From contig JAPLER010000078.1 in the NCBI GenBank assembly GCA_026391115.1, positions 1-35,435 on the forward strand: a stretch of 35,435 bases of DNA. The letters run 5' to 3'. Shown here in pieces: positions 1-8,537 of the stretch. The position numbers and the translations under genes were made by a program. This DNA is from Bacteroidota bacterium. GTDB taxonomy: Bacteria; Bacteroidota; Bacteroidia; Chitinophagales; Chitinophagaceae. The notes under the pieces were generated by a model. The model saw nothing but the letters and a program-made list of their open reading frames with translations. It searched no databases and had not been told where the DNA came from. The stretch's first letter is position 1. Each line of letters begins with the position of its first letter.

Positions 1-476
1 AAACAGAAAGACTACTGATACAACCATTAACAAACACTCACAAGCATTTTATTTTCGAATTGCTAAATACAGCTGGTTGGATTGAATTTATTGGCAACAG
101 AAACATTAATACTATTGATGATGCTGTTGCATATATTGAAAGAATTATTACTAATAAAAATGTTCAATATTCTGTAGTTACATTACAAGAAAATTTACAA
201 CCAATAGGCATTATAACCTTTATAAAAAAAGATTACTTAGAGCATCACGATATTGGTTTTGCCTTCTTGCCACAATATGGCAAACAAGGTTTTGCTTATG
301 AAGCTGCAAATGCCTTTTTGCAACATCATCAACAATTGCAGAATACTATTTTGGCAACTACAATTCCATCAAATATCAACTCCATCAATCTACTTAAAAA
401 GCTTGGATTTATATATGAGCAGCAAATAGAAGATGAAAATGAAATTTTGCAGGTATATAAAAAGACAAGCAATTAG
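1..476 (+). CDS. GNAT-family N-acetyltransferase, 5' end cut by window
   Basis: The C-terminal ~157 residues of a GCN5-related N-acetyltransferase, which would move an acetyl group from acetyl-CoA to an amine (often a ribosomal protein N-terminus in the RimJ/RimL-like branch). The frame is open from base 3 with no stop, and the residues before the TTG at 60 (TERLLIQPLT) match the usual first beta strand of RimJ/RimL-like GNATs. The TTG is therefore not the start, and the gene begins to the left of the window. A typical 'GWIEFIGNRNI' segment and the acetyl-CoA loop 'QYGKQGFAYEA' (Q/RxxGxG/A-like) are visible, followed by 'NINSINLLKKLGF', the usual C-terminal signature. The substrate cannot be told. 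The gene reads in the same direction as the pseudouridine synthase downstream, 54 nt away. Confidence 0.85.
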   Translation, partial: TERLLIQPLTNTHKHFIFELLNTAGWIEFIGNRNINTIDDAVAYIERIITNKNVQYSVVTLQENLQPIGIITFIKKDYLEHHDIGFAFLPQYGKQGFAYEAANAFLQHHQQLQNTILATTIPSNINSINLLKKLGFIYEQQIEDENEILQVYKKTSN

Positions 477-485
477 TAATATCAT

Positions 486-505
486 TGCATAAATGCTGTT
501 ATGCA
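486..505 (+). terminator. Weak hairpin between GNAT and rluB-like gene
   Basis: A perfect 7-bp inverted repeat, TGCATAA and TTATGCA, with a 6-nt loop, is followed by TTTTA. It lies 9 nt after the GNAT stop and 25 nt before the next start codon. It may be a weak terminator or a leader hairpin; the short U-run makes this uncertain. Confidence 0.35.
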
Positions 506-530
506 TTTTAATTGTTTTAAATAAAAGATT

Positions 531-1547
531 ATGAAAAAGGCTAATATAAAAGGATTTGAAAAGTTTATAAATAAAGAAAGTACTGGTGCAAAAAAGAAAG
601 AAGAATTTAGACAAGCCAAAAGGCAAATGAAAGCAGAAAGACGTGAAGCTGGACGTATTGCACACCAAGAAAAAATTGCCAAAGTTAATGGCACATTTGT
701 TCCAAAAGAGAATACAAAAAACAGCAAACCCATTAACAAAAAATTTGCTGAGGGCAAGGTAGAAAAAATGGTTGGCGAAAAACCCAATACGGAATTAATG
801 CCTTTAAATAAATTTATTGCACACGCTGGTATTTGTGGACGTAGAGAAGCTGCTGAACTAATAAAAAAAGGCGAAGTAAGTGTAAATGGAACTGTGGTTA
901 ACGAGCCAGGATTTAAAGTAAGTGAACAAGACATTGTAAAACATAGAGGCAAAAAATTACTTGCAAAAACAACTGCAGTTTACATTTTACTCAACAAACC
1001 CAAAGATTACATTACCACACTTGAAGATCCTAAAGGCAGAAAAACTGTATTAGATTTAATTAAAGGTGCAACACCAGAACGTGTGTATCCTGTGGGTAGA
1101 TTGGATAGAAATACAACTGGAGTTTTATTACTTACCAATGATGGCGAATTGGCTCAAAAATTAACTCACCCTAGCTATGAGATTAAAAAGATTTATGAAG
1201 TAACATTAGATAAAGACCTTACCAAGAAAGACTTTGAAAGTATTTTGACAGGCTTGCCACTTGAAGATGGTATTGCAAAAGCAGATGTATTGAGTTTTGT
1301 TGATGCTAAAGCCAAAAATGTAATTGGTATTGAAATACACAACGGCAAAAACAGAATTGTAAGAAGAATGTTTGAACACCTTGGTTACTCTGTTGAAAAA
1401 TTAGACAGGGTTTTATTTGCCAACTTAACCAAGAAAAATGTGCACAGAGGCAGATGGAGAATGTTGTCTGAAAAAGAAGTGAGGTTGCTTAAATTTATGA
1501 ATAAAAGTTTTGTTAAAAAAGTGAAGCCCACTCAAGCTAGTAGTTAA
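531..1547 (+). CDS. rluB: 16S/23S rRNA pseudouridine synthase, RsuA/RluB family
   Basis: Converts a specific uridine of ribosomal RNA to pseudouridine. Residues 1-89 are a lysine/arginine-rich, low-complexity extension, common in Bacteroidota members and probably RNA-binding. Residues 90-135 form an S4 RNA-binding domain (LNKFIAHAGICGRREA). The catalytic domain follows, with the family motif GRLDRNTTG at 189-197; D192 is the expected nucleophile. The RsuA/RluB/RluE/RluF family is clear. RluB (23S U2605) is the closest guess by architecture, but the exact target base is an inference. The last codons (QASS) and the stop lie inside the CTAGT repeat that starts at 1535, so the C-terminus may have been altered when that repeat arrived. 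Confidence 0.85.
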   Translation: MKKANIKGFEKFINKESTGAKKKEEFRQAKRQMKAERREAGRIAHQEKIAKVNGTFVPKENTKNSKPINKKFAEGKVEKMVGEKPNTELMPLNKFIAHAGICGRREAAELIKKGEVSVNGTVVNEPGFKVSEQDIVKHRGKKLLAKTTAVYILLNKPKDYITTLEDPKGRKTVLDLIKGATPERVYPVGRLDRNTTGVLLLTNDGELAQKLTHPSYEIKKIYEVTLDKDLTKKDFESILTGLPLEDGIAKADVLSFVDAKAKNVIGIEIHNGKNRIVRRMFEHLGYSVEKLDRVLFANLTKKNVHRGRWRMLSEKEVRLLKFMNKSFVKKVKPTQASS

Positions 1548-1971
1548 TAGCTAGTGGCTAGTGTTATTTAATTGCTAATAATTTAGTGTATGTTAACCTT
1601 ATCTCATAAGAAACTAGAGGTTTATACTATTTCTCTAAACCTAATCAAAGAAGTTTATTTCATTACTAGCCATTTTCCTGCTGAGGAAAAGTTTGGTTTG
1701 ACTACACAAATAAAACGAGCAGCCGTTTCCATTAGCTGCAATATTGCAGAAGGTGCAGGAAGAATATCAAAACAAGAAAAGAAAAGATTTTTTGAAATAG
1801 CACGAAGCTCCTGTGTTGAAGTCGATACGCAACTTGAAATTGCTATAATGCTTAATTACATTGAAATAAACGAAATAGAGTCACTCAATAAAAATATAGA
1901 ATCAGTTTTTAAAATACTTTCAAAACTAATTACCAACCTAACCACTAGCAACTAGCCACTTACCACTAGCC
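1535..1971 (+). mobile_element. Repeat-bounded element carrying a four-helix-bundle protein gene
   Basis: The left end (1535-1565) contains GCTAGTAGTTAATAG and then CTAGTGGCTAGTG. The right end (1941-1971) contains ACCACTAGC, ACTAGCCACT and ACTTACCACTAGCC. The right end is roughly the reverse complement of the left (GCTAGTGGTAAG), so these act as imperfect terminal inverted repeats. The single gene inside fills the space between them and uses repeat sequence for its last codons and stop. A second copy of the ends, without the gene, lies at 16600-16723. Mobility is inferred from this two-copy arrangement; no transposase is present. Confidence 0.6.
1590..1955 (+). CDS. Four-helix-bundle protein (23S rRNA intervening-sequence protein family)
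   Basis: A 121-residue, all-helical protein of the family first seen as ORFs in intervening sequences of 23S rRNA genes and related to the Avd accessory protein of diversity-generating retroelements. The family core is recognisable: 'FPAEEKFGLTTQIKRAA' followed by 'SISCNIAEGAGR' (about residues 29-58). The protein is full length for the family. Known relatives form pentamers and bind nucleic acid or a reverse transcriptase; the function of stand-alone copies is not established. It lies between two pseudouridine synthase genes and within CTAGTGG/CCACTAG repeats. Its C-terminal residues TTSN and the stop are encoded by the right-hand repeat. No reverse transcriptase or rRNA gene is nearby in the window. 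Confidence 0.85.
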   Translation: MLTLSHKKLEVYTISLNLIKEVYFITSHFPAEEKFGLTTQIKRAAVSISCNIAEGAGRISKQEKKRFFEIARSSCVEVDTQLEIAIMLNYIEINEIESLNKNIESVFKILSKLITNLTTSN

Positions 1972-1979
1972 TAAAAAAT

Positions 1980-2699
1980 ATGAAATACAAAGACTTAGAT
2001 ATTATTTTCGAAAACAACGATTTTATTGCCATCAATAAGCCAGCAGGCTTGTTTAGTGTGCCTGATAGAAGCGGAAAAGAAACCTCTTTAAAACAAGTTA
2101 TTGAACAAGAGTTTGAGAAAATTTATATTGTACATAGATTAGATAAAGAAACAAGCGGCATTATAATATTTGCTAAAAATGCTATTGTTCATAAGGCTTT
2201 GAGCGAAATGTTTGAACATAGAAAAATTGAAAAATACTACGTGGGTTTGGTAAATGGTAGCTTATACAACCAAACAGGTACTATTGATGCAGCCATTGCA
2301 GAACACCATACCAACAAAGGGCAAATGATGACTTCTACCAAAGGAAAAGCATCATTAACTAATTATGAAGTACTAAAAGATTACAAATTATACAGTTGGG
2401 TAAAATTTAGAATTCACACAGGGCGTATGCATCAAATAAGAGTGCATAGTAAACACATTGGACACGCTATTGTATGCGATAGTTTATATGGAGATGGTAA
2501 ACCAGTTTTATTATCAGCTTTTAAAAAGAAATATAAATTGTCTAAAAATGAATTGGACGAAACACCCATATTATCAAGGGTTGGGCTGCACGCCTACCAA
2601 CTTATTTTTGAATGGAATGATAAAAAAATAGACCTGATAGCAGAGCCTCCAAAAGACCTTAGAGCATTGCTGCAACAGCTTGAAAAAAATGCTAAATAG
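1980..2699 (+). CDS. RluA-family pseudouridine synthase
   Basis: Isomerises uridine to pseudouridine in rRNA or tRNA. The 239-residue protein lacks an S4 domain, as in RluA itself. The catalytic motif HRLDKETSG is at 52-60, with D55 as the expected nucleophile. 'NKPAGLFSVP' (19-28) and 'HTGRMHQIRVH' are the other family signatures. The protein is of normal length for a stand-alone catalytic domain. The ATG lies 8 nt after the end of the repeat element, so the element occupies what would be the 5' leader. The target base is not predictable. A long palindromic terminator follows the stop. Confidence 0.9.
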   Translation: MKYKDLDIIFENNDFIAINKPAGLFSVPDRSGKETSLKQVIEQEFEKIYIVHRLDKETSGIIIFAKNAIVHKALSEMFEHRKIEKYYVGLVNGSLYNQTGTIDAAIAEHHTNKGQMMTSTKGKASLTNYEVLKDYKLYSWVKFRIHTGRMHQIRVHSKHIGHAIVCDSLYGDGKPVLLSAFKKKYKLSKNELDETPILSRVGLHAYQLIFEWNDKKIDLIAEPPKDLRALLQQLEKNAK

Positions 2700-2701
2700 T
2701 T

Positions 2702-2743
2702 TTATTAAAAAAGGTGAGCAATATTGCTCACCTTTTTTAATAA
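2702..2743. terminator. Bidirectional terminator, 42-bp perfect palindrome
   Basis: A perfect palindrome. The central arms GGTGAGCAAT and ATTGCTCACC are bordered by A6 on the left and T6 on the right. It lies directly between two converging genes (RluA-family synthase on plus, repeat lipoprotein on minus), so it fits an intrinsic terminator working in both directions. Confidence 0.9.
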
Positions 2744-2761
2744 TCAATTATAGAATAAAAA

Positions 2762-5086
2762 TTATTGTACTCGTTTTATTCTGAATGAACCTGAGATTGC
2801 AGTTATAATTGTTGAAGAGTCTCTCACTACATTACCACTAAAAGTACCTGCAATATAACCACCCACATTACCGTACTCAGTAATAGTAACTGTTGTGCCT
2901 TGTACTGATGTGTATGAGGTCATTAAAGCATCTGAGTGTGTTAGATTCAAATTAAAAGTTCCAATGTTGTTACCACTAAAGTTAGCATTAAAATTACCAT
3001 AAGGGTTAAATGCCATACCAGATAAATATGTACCAGCACCAGCAATGTTATAAGCAGTTAAAGAATCCTTAGCATTATAAGTAGTGTTGCCAATTGTATA
3101 ATTTAAGAACTCAGTAAGGCTAACTCCACAAGCTTGCACAGTACCAAAATTAATTGTATTGTTTATAACACTAACTGCAATTGGTGTTGCATTTTGTTGA
3201 TGGTTCACAGTATCTTCTACATTAAGATAACCAGATGTAACATTCCCACAGTTAGTTATACTTCCTAGAACATTTCCATTAATAATGTTTAACCTTGTAC
3301 CAGGTGTAGCACCTCCAAGTATTAAAGTTGCTATGCCATTAACATTATTATTGTTACAATCTTTTACAGTTCCTGTAACTGATACAGTGTTTGCAATTGG
3401 AACTGTTACACTAATTACACCTGCATTATAATCAGTACTAAAAGGTCCAATTTGTGTTGAATCAATTAATACCTGATTTTGACAATTATCATAATAATAT
3501 ACTTTTCTGGTTAATATTTTATTGGCTTGAACATAAACGTTAAGTCCTCCACCAGGAGCTTGTAAGTAATAAGTTTGAGTGGAATCTCCAGTAAAAGTGA
3601 CACGCAATGTGCCGTTAATTGTAGCACCATTTTGGTTAACAAATCCAGCAATATAACGAACAATATTTTGCACACCACAAGCTTTTACAGTACCTACATT
3701 AAAGGTGCCAGCACCTGTAACATTTACAGTTATTGGTGTTGCATTTTGTTTAAGTGTGTTTAAATCAAATACAGTAACTGTTGCTGTAGTAGCAGGTACT
3801 GCACTGCAATAGGTAATGCTTTTATTAAAACTACCATTGTTTATTTGTGTGTAGTAAGTGTTGCCATTGGCTAATTTTATTAAAGCATAGCCATTAACTA
3901 CTGCTGTGTTGCTACAATCGTTTACTGTGCCTTTTATAGTAATACTTGTAGTAGTAAGATTTGCAACGTTTACAGTTATAGTTCCTAAATCTGTATTTTG
4001 TGTAAATGAGCCAACTGTTGTGTCAAGTAAGGTTGAGTAACTACCACTACAATAGTTTTTATTAACTATTGTAGCTACAATATTTTTATTGGCAGGAATA
4101 TTACCAGTTATAGAACCATCACTTGCAGTCCAACCACTTCCACCACCACCGCCCCAGCCTGCACTGGTAATAAAATAAACGTGATAGTTATCAAGTGCAT
4201 TACCATTTTGGTCAACAAATTTTGCAGTTAAAGTTATTGGCCCACCACCATAATCACAATTCCACCAGGTAAAATGAGCCACATCACCTACATAATTGTT
4301 ACCAGTTTTAGTAGCAGTTCCTTCTTCTACCCACAACCCTTTTGTTTCATCAAAAAACCAAAGCGGTATAGTTGTGGGTGCCTGACTTTGTGTAGCAGCT
4401 GCAATAGGAAAAGTAATGGTTGCTTTTTTACCACTTGCCAATTGCAAAGCCTCGCCATTACTACCTTGTAACTCTACAGCCATCATACCATAGCTGGTTA
4501 ATACTTGCTCGTTATTGCTTGTATTAATACCACGCAAATCACCTGGCATTTCTGTAACACAATTGTTGCTGGTTGGGTCTAAAAAATAAGCTGCTACTTT
4601 TACACTACCAGTATAAGCAGCACCACTTTTAGTCACCACCGCATTAGCAGGAAACACAATGTTACCACCTGTAGCAACAGTAATAGTACCACCACTTGCA
4701 TTGGTAAAGTTGCCACTTTCTGTTTTCTTTACAAGTTGTATTACAATATTATTTACTACTTTTTCTTTAGGTTTAATGGTTCTGCTACCAGCAAAATAAC
4801 CTGCTTTGGTAGCTTTAATTAATCCTGCATTTTGGCTTAGTGTAGCTTTGGGAATAATAAATTGTCCACTTGCATCTGTAATTACTTTGCTGCTGCCAAT
4901 GGTAATTTCTACACCATTTAAGGCATCTCCATTTTGATTGGTTACTTTACCTGCAACAGCAGTGGTAATGGTTGTACCTGGATCGTAGGGTACAATAACG
5001 TCTGTACTAGACAATTCGTTTTTTTTGCAACTACTTATAGCCAATATAAATGCTACAATAGTTAAGAGGCTGGTTAGTTTTTTCAT
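2762..5086 (-). CDS. Large repeat-built surface lipoprotein with carboxypeptidase-regulatory-like domain
   Basis: A 774-residue predicted lipoprotein. The signal peptide ends in the lipobox ISSC (Cys20), followed by KK. Residues ~44-118 resemble a carboxypeptidase-regulatory-like beta-sandwich (AGKVTNQNGDALNGVEI...), common in Bacteroidota surface proteins. A region at ~130-275 (GGTITVATGGNIVFPANAV...) comes next. Then come two tandem copies of a unit of ~185-190 residues (about 285-472 and 478-656). In each, a module ending in VxVxxAN is followed by one starting KGTVNDCSN or TGTVKDCNN and ending TVKACGV or TVQACGV. The final ~115 residues are unique. No catalytic motif was recognised; an adhesive or structural role is an inference. 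The gene converges on the terminator at 2702. Confidence 0.75.
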   Translation of the reverse strand: MKKLTSLLTIVAFILAISSCKKNELSSTDVIVPYDPGTTITTAVAGKVTNQNGDALNGVEITIGSSKVITDASGQFIIPKATLSQNAGLIKATKAGYFAGSRTIKPKEKVVNNIVIQLVKKTESGNFTNASGGTITVATGGNIVFPANAVVTKSGAAYTGSVKVAAYFLDPTSNNCVTEMPGDLRGINTSNNEQVLTSYGMMAVELQGSNGEALQLASGKKATITFPIAAATQSQAPTTIPLWFFDETKGLWVEEGTATKTGNNYVGDVAHFTWWNCDYGGGPITLTAKFVDQNGNALDNYHVYFITSAGWGGGGGSGWTASDGSITGNIPANKNIVATIVNKNYCSGSYSTLLDTTVGSFTQNTDLGTITVNVANLTTTSITIKGTVNDCSNTAVVNGYALIKLANGNTYYTQINNGSFNKSITYCSAVPATTATVTVFDLNTLKQNATPITVNVTGAGTFNVGTVKACGVQNIVRYIAGFVNQNGATINGTLRVTFTGDSTQTYYLQAPGGGLNVYVQANKILTRKVYYYDNCQNQVLIDSTQIGPFSTDYNAGVISVTVPIANTVSVTGTVKDCNNNNVNGIATLILGGATPGTRLNIINGNVLGSITNCGNVTSGYLNVEDTVNHQQNATPIAVSVINNTINFGTVQACGVSLTEFLNYTIGNTTYNAKDSLTAYNIAGAGTYLSGMAFNPYGNFNANFSGNNIGTFNLNLTHSDALMTSYTSVQGTTVTITEYGNVGGYIAGTFSGNVVRDSSTIITAISGSFRIKRVQ

Positions 5087-5246
5087 TGTTGTTTATTTTT
5101 TGTGAAAAATGTTTTACAATTACATTGAGTCGCATACAACAAAAAACGCTGCTTGCAATTTTAAAACTTTTTTATAAAGTTAGTTTTTTACGTTGCATAC
5201 GCAAAAAATAAAAAATGGTTGGGTAAAATGGAAAGTTTTTTTAAAA

Positions 5247-7277
5247 TTATTTTAAAGCCTCCAATTCCTTCTGCAATCTGAACATTTCATCACGCAGTTT
5301 TGCAGCTTCTATAAAGTCTAAATCTTTTGCTGCTTTTTCCATTTGCTTTTTAACTTGTGCAATGGCTTTTTCTTTTTGAGGAATGGTTTTATATTCTATT
5401 TGCTCATCTGCAGCTATTTGTGGCGAATCATCAACAATTGCATAAGGTTTATTTACATCAAAGCCTTTAATATCTAACACACTACCTTGTTTCATTATTT
5501 GCTCAATAGATTTTTTAACAGTAGTTGGTGTAATGTTATGGGCAATGTTATAAGCTACTTGTTTTTCTCTACGCCTGTTGGTTTCGTCAATGGTACGTTG
5601 CATACTTTGTGTCATTTTATCTGCATAAAAAATAACCAATCCTTCTGCATTACGTGCAGCCCTGCCCGCAGTTTGGGTAAGGCTTCTTTCGTTACGCAAA
5701 AAGCCTTCTTTATCTGCATCTAAAATAGCTACCAAACTTACTTCAGGCAAGTCCAATCCTTCTCTTAATAAATTAACACCCACCAATACATCAATTGTTC
5801 CAAGTCTTAGTTCTCGTAATATTTCAACACGTTCCAAAGCATCAATATCGCTGTGTATGTATTTTGATTTAATGTTGATTCGCTTTAAATATTTATCCAT
5901 TTCTTCAGCCATCCGTTTGGTTAATGTAGTCACCAAAACCCTATCGCCTTTTGTAACACGTTTATCAATCTCATCTAGCAAATCATCAATCTGATTTACA
6001 CTTGGTCGCACTTCAATAGGAGGTTCCAATAATCCTGTTGGACGCACCACTTGTTCTACCACAACGCCACCAGTTTTTTCTAATTCATAATTACCAGGTG
6101 TAGCACTCACAAATACAGATTGTGGAATTAAATTTTCAAACTCATGAAAGTTTAATGGCCTATTATCTAATGCACTTGGCAAGCGAAACCCAAAATCTAC
6201 CAACACCATTTTTCTGCTTCTATCACCACCATACATACCACCAATTTGGCTAACAGTAACGTGGCTTTCATCCACCATCAATAAAAAATCTTTAGGAAAA
6301 TAATCTAATAAGCAATAAGGTCTTGTTCCTGGTTTACGCCTATCAAAAAATCTTGAATAATTTTCAATACCTGTGCAGTAGCCCAATTCACGTATCATTT
6401 CTAAATCATACTCTACACGTTCTTTAACACGCTGTGCTTCTACACGTTTACCAACACTCATAAAATATTCGTATTGCAAACGCATTTCATCTTGTATATC
6501 GTGTATTACTTCTTGCAACATATCTTTTGGTGCAACGTATAAGTTAGCAGGAAAAATGGCAGCGTTTTCTAATACCCCAATTCTCTTGCTGGTTTCTTTA
6601 TCAAGTGTTTCTATTTCTTCAATTTCATCGCCAAAAAAAGTAATGCGATAAGCATAGTCAACATAAGGCAAATTAATATCAACAGTATCTCCCTTTACTC
6701 TAAATGTTCCTCTACTCCAATCGCCTTGAGATCTTGAATACAGTGAGTTTACAAGCCTATGCAAAAAAGCCTGACGAGAAACAATTTCTCCTTTTTCTAT
6801 TCGAATAATTCCATTTTCAAACTCTGTTGGATTACCCATACCATAAATACAACTCACACTGGAAACAATTACAATATCTCTACGTCCACTCAATAACTCT
6901 GCTGTGGCTTGTAGGCGAAGTTTATCTAACTCTTCATTAACATTCAAATCTTTTTCAATGTAGGTATCACTTACAGGCAGGTATGCTTCTGGTTGATAGT
7001 AATCGTAATAGCTTACAAAATATCCAACAGCATTATCAGGAAAAAATTGTTTGAACTCGCCATACAATTGAGCTACAAGAGTTTTGTTATGTGTTAAAAC
7101 CAAAGTTGGTCGCTGCACTTGTGCAATAACGTTTGCCATAGTAAACGTTTTACCACTACCTGTTACACCCAATAAAGTTTGATATTGTTCACCATCATTT
7201 ATGCCTTCTACCAATTGCTTGATAGCATTGGGTTGATCGCCTGCTGGTTGATATGGTGAATGAAGTTGGAATTGCAT
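5247..7277 (-). CDS. uvrB: Excinuclease ABC subunit B
   Basis: The helicase-like damage-verifying subunit of nucleotide excision repair; it takes DNA from UvrA and recruits UvrC. The 676-residue length is normal. Walker A GVTGSGKT is at 37-44. The beta-hairpin region (YYDYYQPEAYLP), the DESHV Walker B-type motif and the helicase motif near 'TAGRAARN' are all visible. The C-terminal UVR motif (AAKDLDFIEAAKLRDEM) that contacts UvrC is complete. The start ATG follows a terminator at 7297-7330, so the gene is probably transcribed separately from the small lipoprotein gene upstream. uvrA and uvrC are not in the window. Confidence 0.98.
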   Translation of the reverse strand: MQFQLHSPYQPAGDQPNAIKQLVEGINDGEQYQTLLGVTGSGKTFTMANVIAQVQRPTLVLTHNKTLVAQLYGEFKQFFPDNAVGYFVSYYDYYQPEAYLPVSDTYIEKDLNVNEELDKLRLQATAELLSGRRDIVIVSSVSCIYGMGNPTEFENGIIRIEKGEIVSRQAFLHRLVNSLYSRSQGDWSRGTFRVKGDTVDINLPYVDYAYRITFFGDEIEEIETLDKETSKRIGVLENAAIFPANLYVAPKDMLQEVIHDIQDEMRLQYEYFMSVGKRVEAQRVKERVEYDLEMIRELGYCTGIENYSRFFDRRKPGTRPYCLLDYFPKDFLLMVDESHVTVSQIGGMYGGDRSRKMVLVDFGFRLPSALDNRPLNFHEFENLIPQSVFVSATPGNYELEKTGGVVVEQVVRPTGLLEPPIEVRPSVNQIDDLLDEIDKRVTKGDRVLVTTLTKRMAEEMDKYLKRINIKSKYIHSDIDALERVEILRELRLGTIDVLVGVNLLREGLDLPEVSLVAILDADKEGFLRNERSLTQTAGRAARNAEGLVIFYADKMTQSMQRTIDETNRRREKQVAYNIAHNITPTTVKKSIEQIMKQGSVLDIKGFDVNKPYAIVDDSPQIAADEQIEYKTIPQKEKAIAQVKKQMEKAAKDLDFIEAAKLRDEMFRLQKELEALK

Positions 7278-7296
7278 TTGAGATGTAAAGTAAAAT

Positions 7297-7330
7297 AAAA
7301 AAAGCTATCATTAATTGATAGCCTTTTTTT
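7297..7330 (-). terminator. Intrinsic terminator of the small lipoprotein gene
   Basis: Arms GCTATCA and TGATAGC with a 5-nt loop, and A7/T7 tracts on both sides. It is placed 17 nt after the stop of the minus-strand lipoprotein gene and just upstream of uvrB. The tracts would allow termination in either direction. Confidence 0.85.
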
Positions 7331-7346
7331 AAAATGATAAATTTAT

Positions 7347-7766
7347 TTAATAACGTGTTAAAGTAGTTCTTACTACTTGTGGGGTTGCCATTATAGTATC
7401 ATTTACAGCAACTACAAGTTGAGTGGTGCTTAAAGATTCAATTGTGGATTTGCCAAATGGTAATCCTAAAACATTTCCAGACAAAGTATATTGATAAGGA
7501 AATGTTTGAGAAGAACAAGAATCTCGGTAATCTGCAATTCCAGTTGTTTTGAAAGTGTAAGTAGAATATTGATCGCAAGGCATACTATAACTTGTAGAAT
7601 AAGTATTAGTCGTTTGACCTGTTGAACTTACTGTTCTGGTTTCATCAGTAATTCTCCATCGTCCTGCAATATCAGCCATAGTGTAATTGCTTTGAGTTGA
7701 ATTTGAGTCTTTCTTGCAAGCAAAAAAGGAACAAGCAATAATTGTTGTCAATAGAATCTTTTTCAT
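7347..7766 (-). CDS. Small lipocalin-like lipoprotein
   Basis: A 139-residue lipoprotein with signal peptide and lipobox FFAC (Cys17), followed by KKDS. The mature part opens with 'IAGRWRITDETR', the typical first strand of lipocalin-like domain proteins common in Bacteroidota. It continues as a chain of short beta strands and includes 'STYTFKTTGIADYRDSC' and 'YQYTLSGNVLGL'. Ligand and role are unknown. It is a single-gene unit ended by the terminator at 7297. Confidence 0.75.
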   Translation of the reverse strand: MKKILLTTIIACSFFACKKDSNSTQSNYTMADIAGRWRITDETRTVSSTGQTTNTYSTSYSMPCDQYSTYTFKTTGIADYRDSCSSQTFPYQYTLSGNVLGLPFGKSTIESLSTTQLVVAVNDTIMATPQVVRTTLTRY

Positions 7767-7860
7767 GATGTTTTAATGTTTTTGAATGATGCTGTAAAAA
7801 TATGGTTTAAAATAAATTATTAAAAAGTATTGCTATAACTTTACATCGAAATTTACTACC

Positions 7861-8466
7861 TTGCTTTTACATATTCACCCTGACAATCCCAATCCACGCA
7901 ATGTAAAAACCGTTGTGGAGTGTTTACTTGATGGAGGAGTAATTATTTACCCTACTGATACTATTTATGGTTTAGGTTGCGATATTTTTCAACACAAAGC
8001 CATAGAAAAAATTTGCAAAATAAAAAATATAGACGTTGCAAAAGCCAATCTAAGTTTTGTATGTTACGATTTAAGTGATTTAAGTAAATACACTAAAAGT
8101 ATACCCACACCATTGTACAGAACATTAAAAAATTATTTGCCTGGTGCTTATACTTTTATTTTACCTGCGAGTAAAGAAGTACCCAAAATACTGCACAGTA
8201 AAAAAAGCACCATTGGTTTGCGTGTGCCAGATAATAACATTGCACGAACTATTGTTAAAGAATTAAATCACCCCATTTTATCTGCCTCTTTACCTGGCGA
8301 AATGGTTGAAGAATACACCGACCCTGAATTAATGCACGACAACTTTGAACATCTTGTAGATATTGTAATTGATGGTGGTATTGGTGGTTACATTCCATCT
8401 ACAATTATTGATTGTACTAAAGATGAAATGGAAGTGGTGAGAATGGGTGCTGGGGTTTGGGAATAG
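7861..8466 (+). CDS. L-threonylcarbamoyladenylate synthase, Sua5/YrdC/YwlC family
   Basis: Makes threonylcarbamoyl-AMP from threonine, bicarbonate and ATP, the first step of the tRNA t6A37 modification. The 201-residue YrdC-type domain shows 'YPTDTIYGLGCD' near residues 31-42, a conserved nucleotide-binding segment, and 'IGLRVPDN' further on. The start is TTG: no in-frame ATG lies between the upstream stop and this codon, and the resulting N-terminus (MLLHIHPDNP) matches the usual beginning of Bacteroidota homologs. The protein is the short YrdC-like form without the Sua5 C-terminal domain. Confidence 0.9.
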   Translation: MLLHIHPDNPNPRNVKTVVECLLDGGVIIYPTDTIYGLGCDIFQHKAIEKICKIKNIDVAKANLSFVCYDLSDLSKYTKSIPTPLYRTLKNYLPGAYTFILPASKEVPKILHSKKSTIGLRVPDNNIARTIVKELNHPILSASLPGEMVEEYTDPELMHDNFEHLVDIVIDGGIGGYIPSTIIDCTKDEMEVVRMGAGVWE

Positions 8467-8483
8467 AATAATTTAGGTTAAAA

Positions 8484-8504
8484 AATGTTATAATCCATAA
8501 CATT
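8484..8504. promoter_or_regulatory. Inverted repeat upstream of hbd-like gene, possible operator
   Basis: A perfect 8-bp inverted repeat, AATGTTAT and ATAACATT, separated by 5 nt. It lies 34 nt before the 3-hydroxyacyl-CoA dehydrogenase start and 18 nt after the preceding stop. It has no adjoining U-run, so an operator is more likely than a terminator. A weak -7-like box, TTTCTTTG at 8512-8519, lies just downstream, so a bound repressor would cover the -33 area. Confidence 0.45.
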
Positions 8505-8537
8505 CCTTCCTTTTCTTTGCTAACTAAAAAATGCTAT

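Noticed and set aside
482..952. Minus-strand ORF opposite the rluB-like gene
   Set aside because: Antisense of a lysine-rich coding region, giving Phe/Leu-rich low-complexity sequence; no support.
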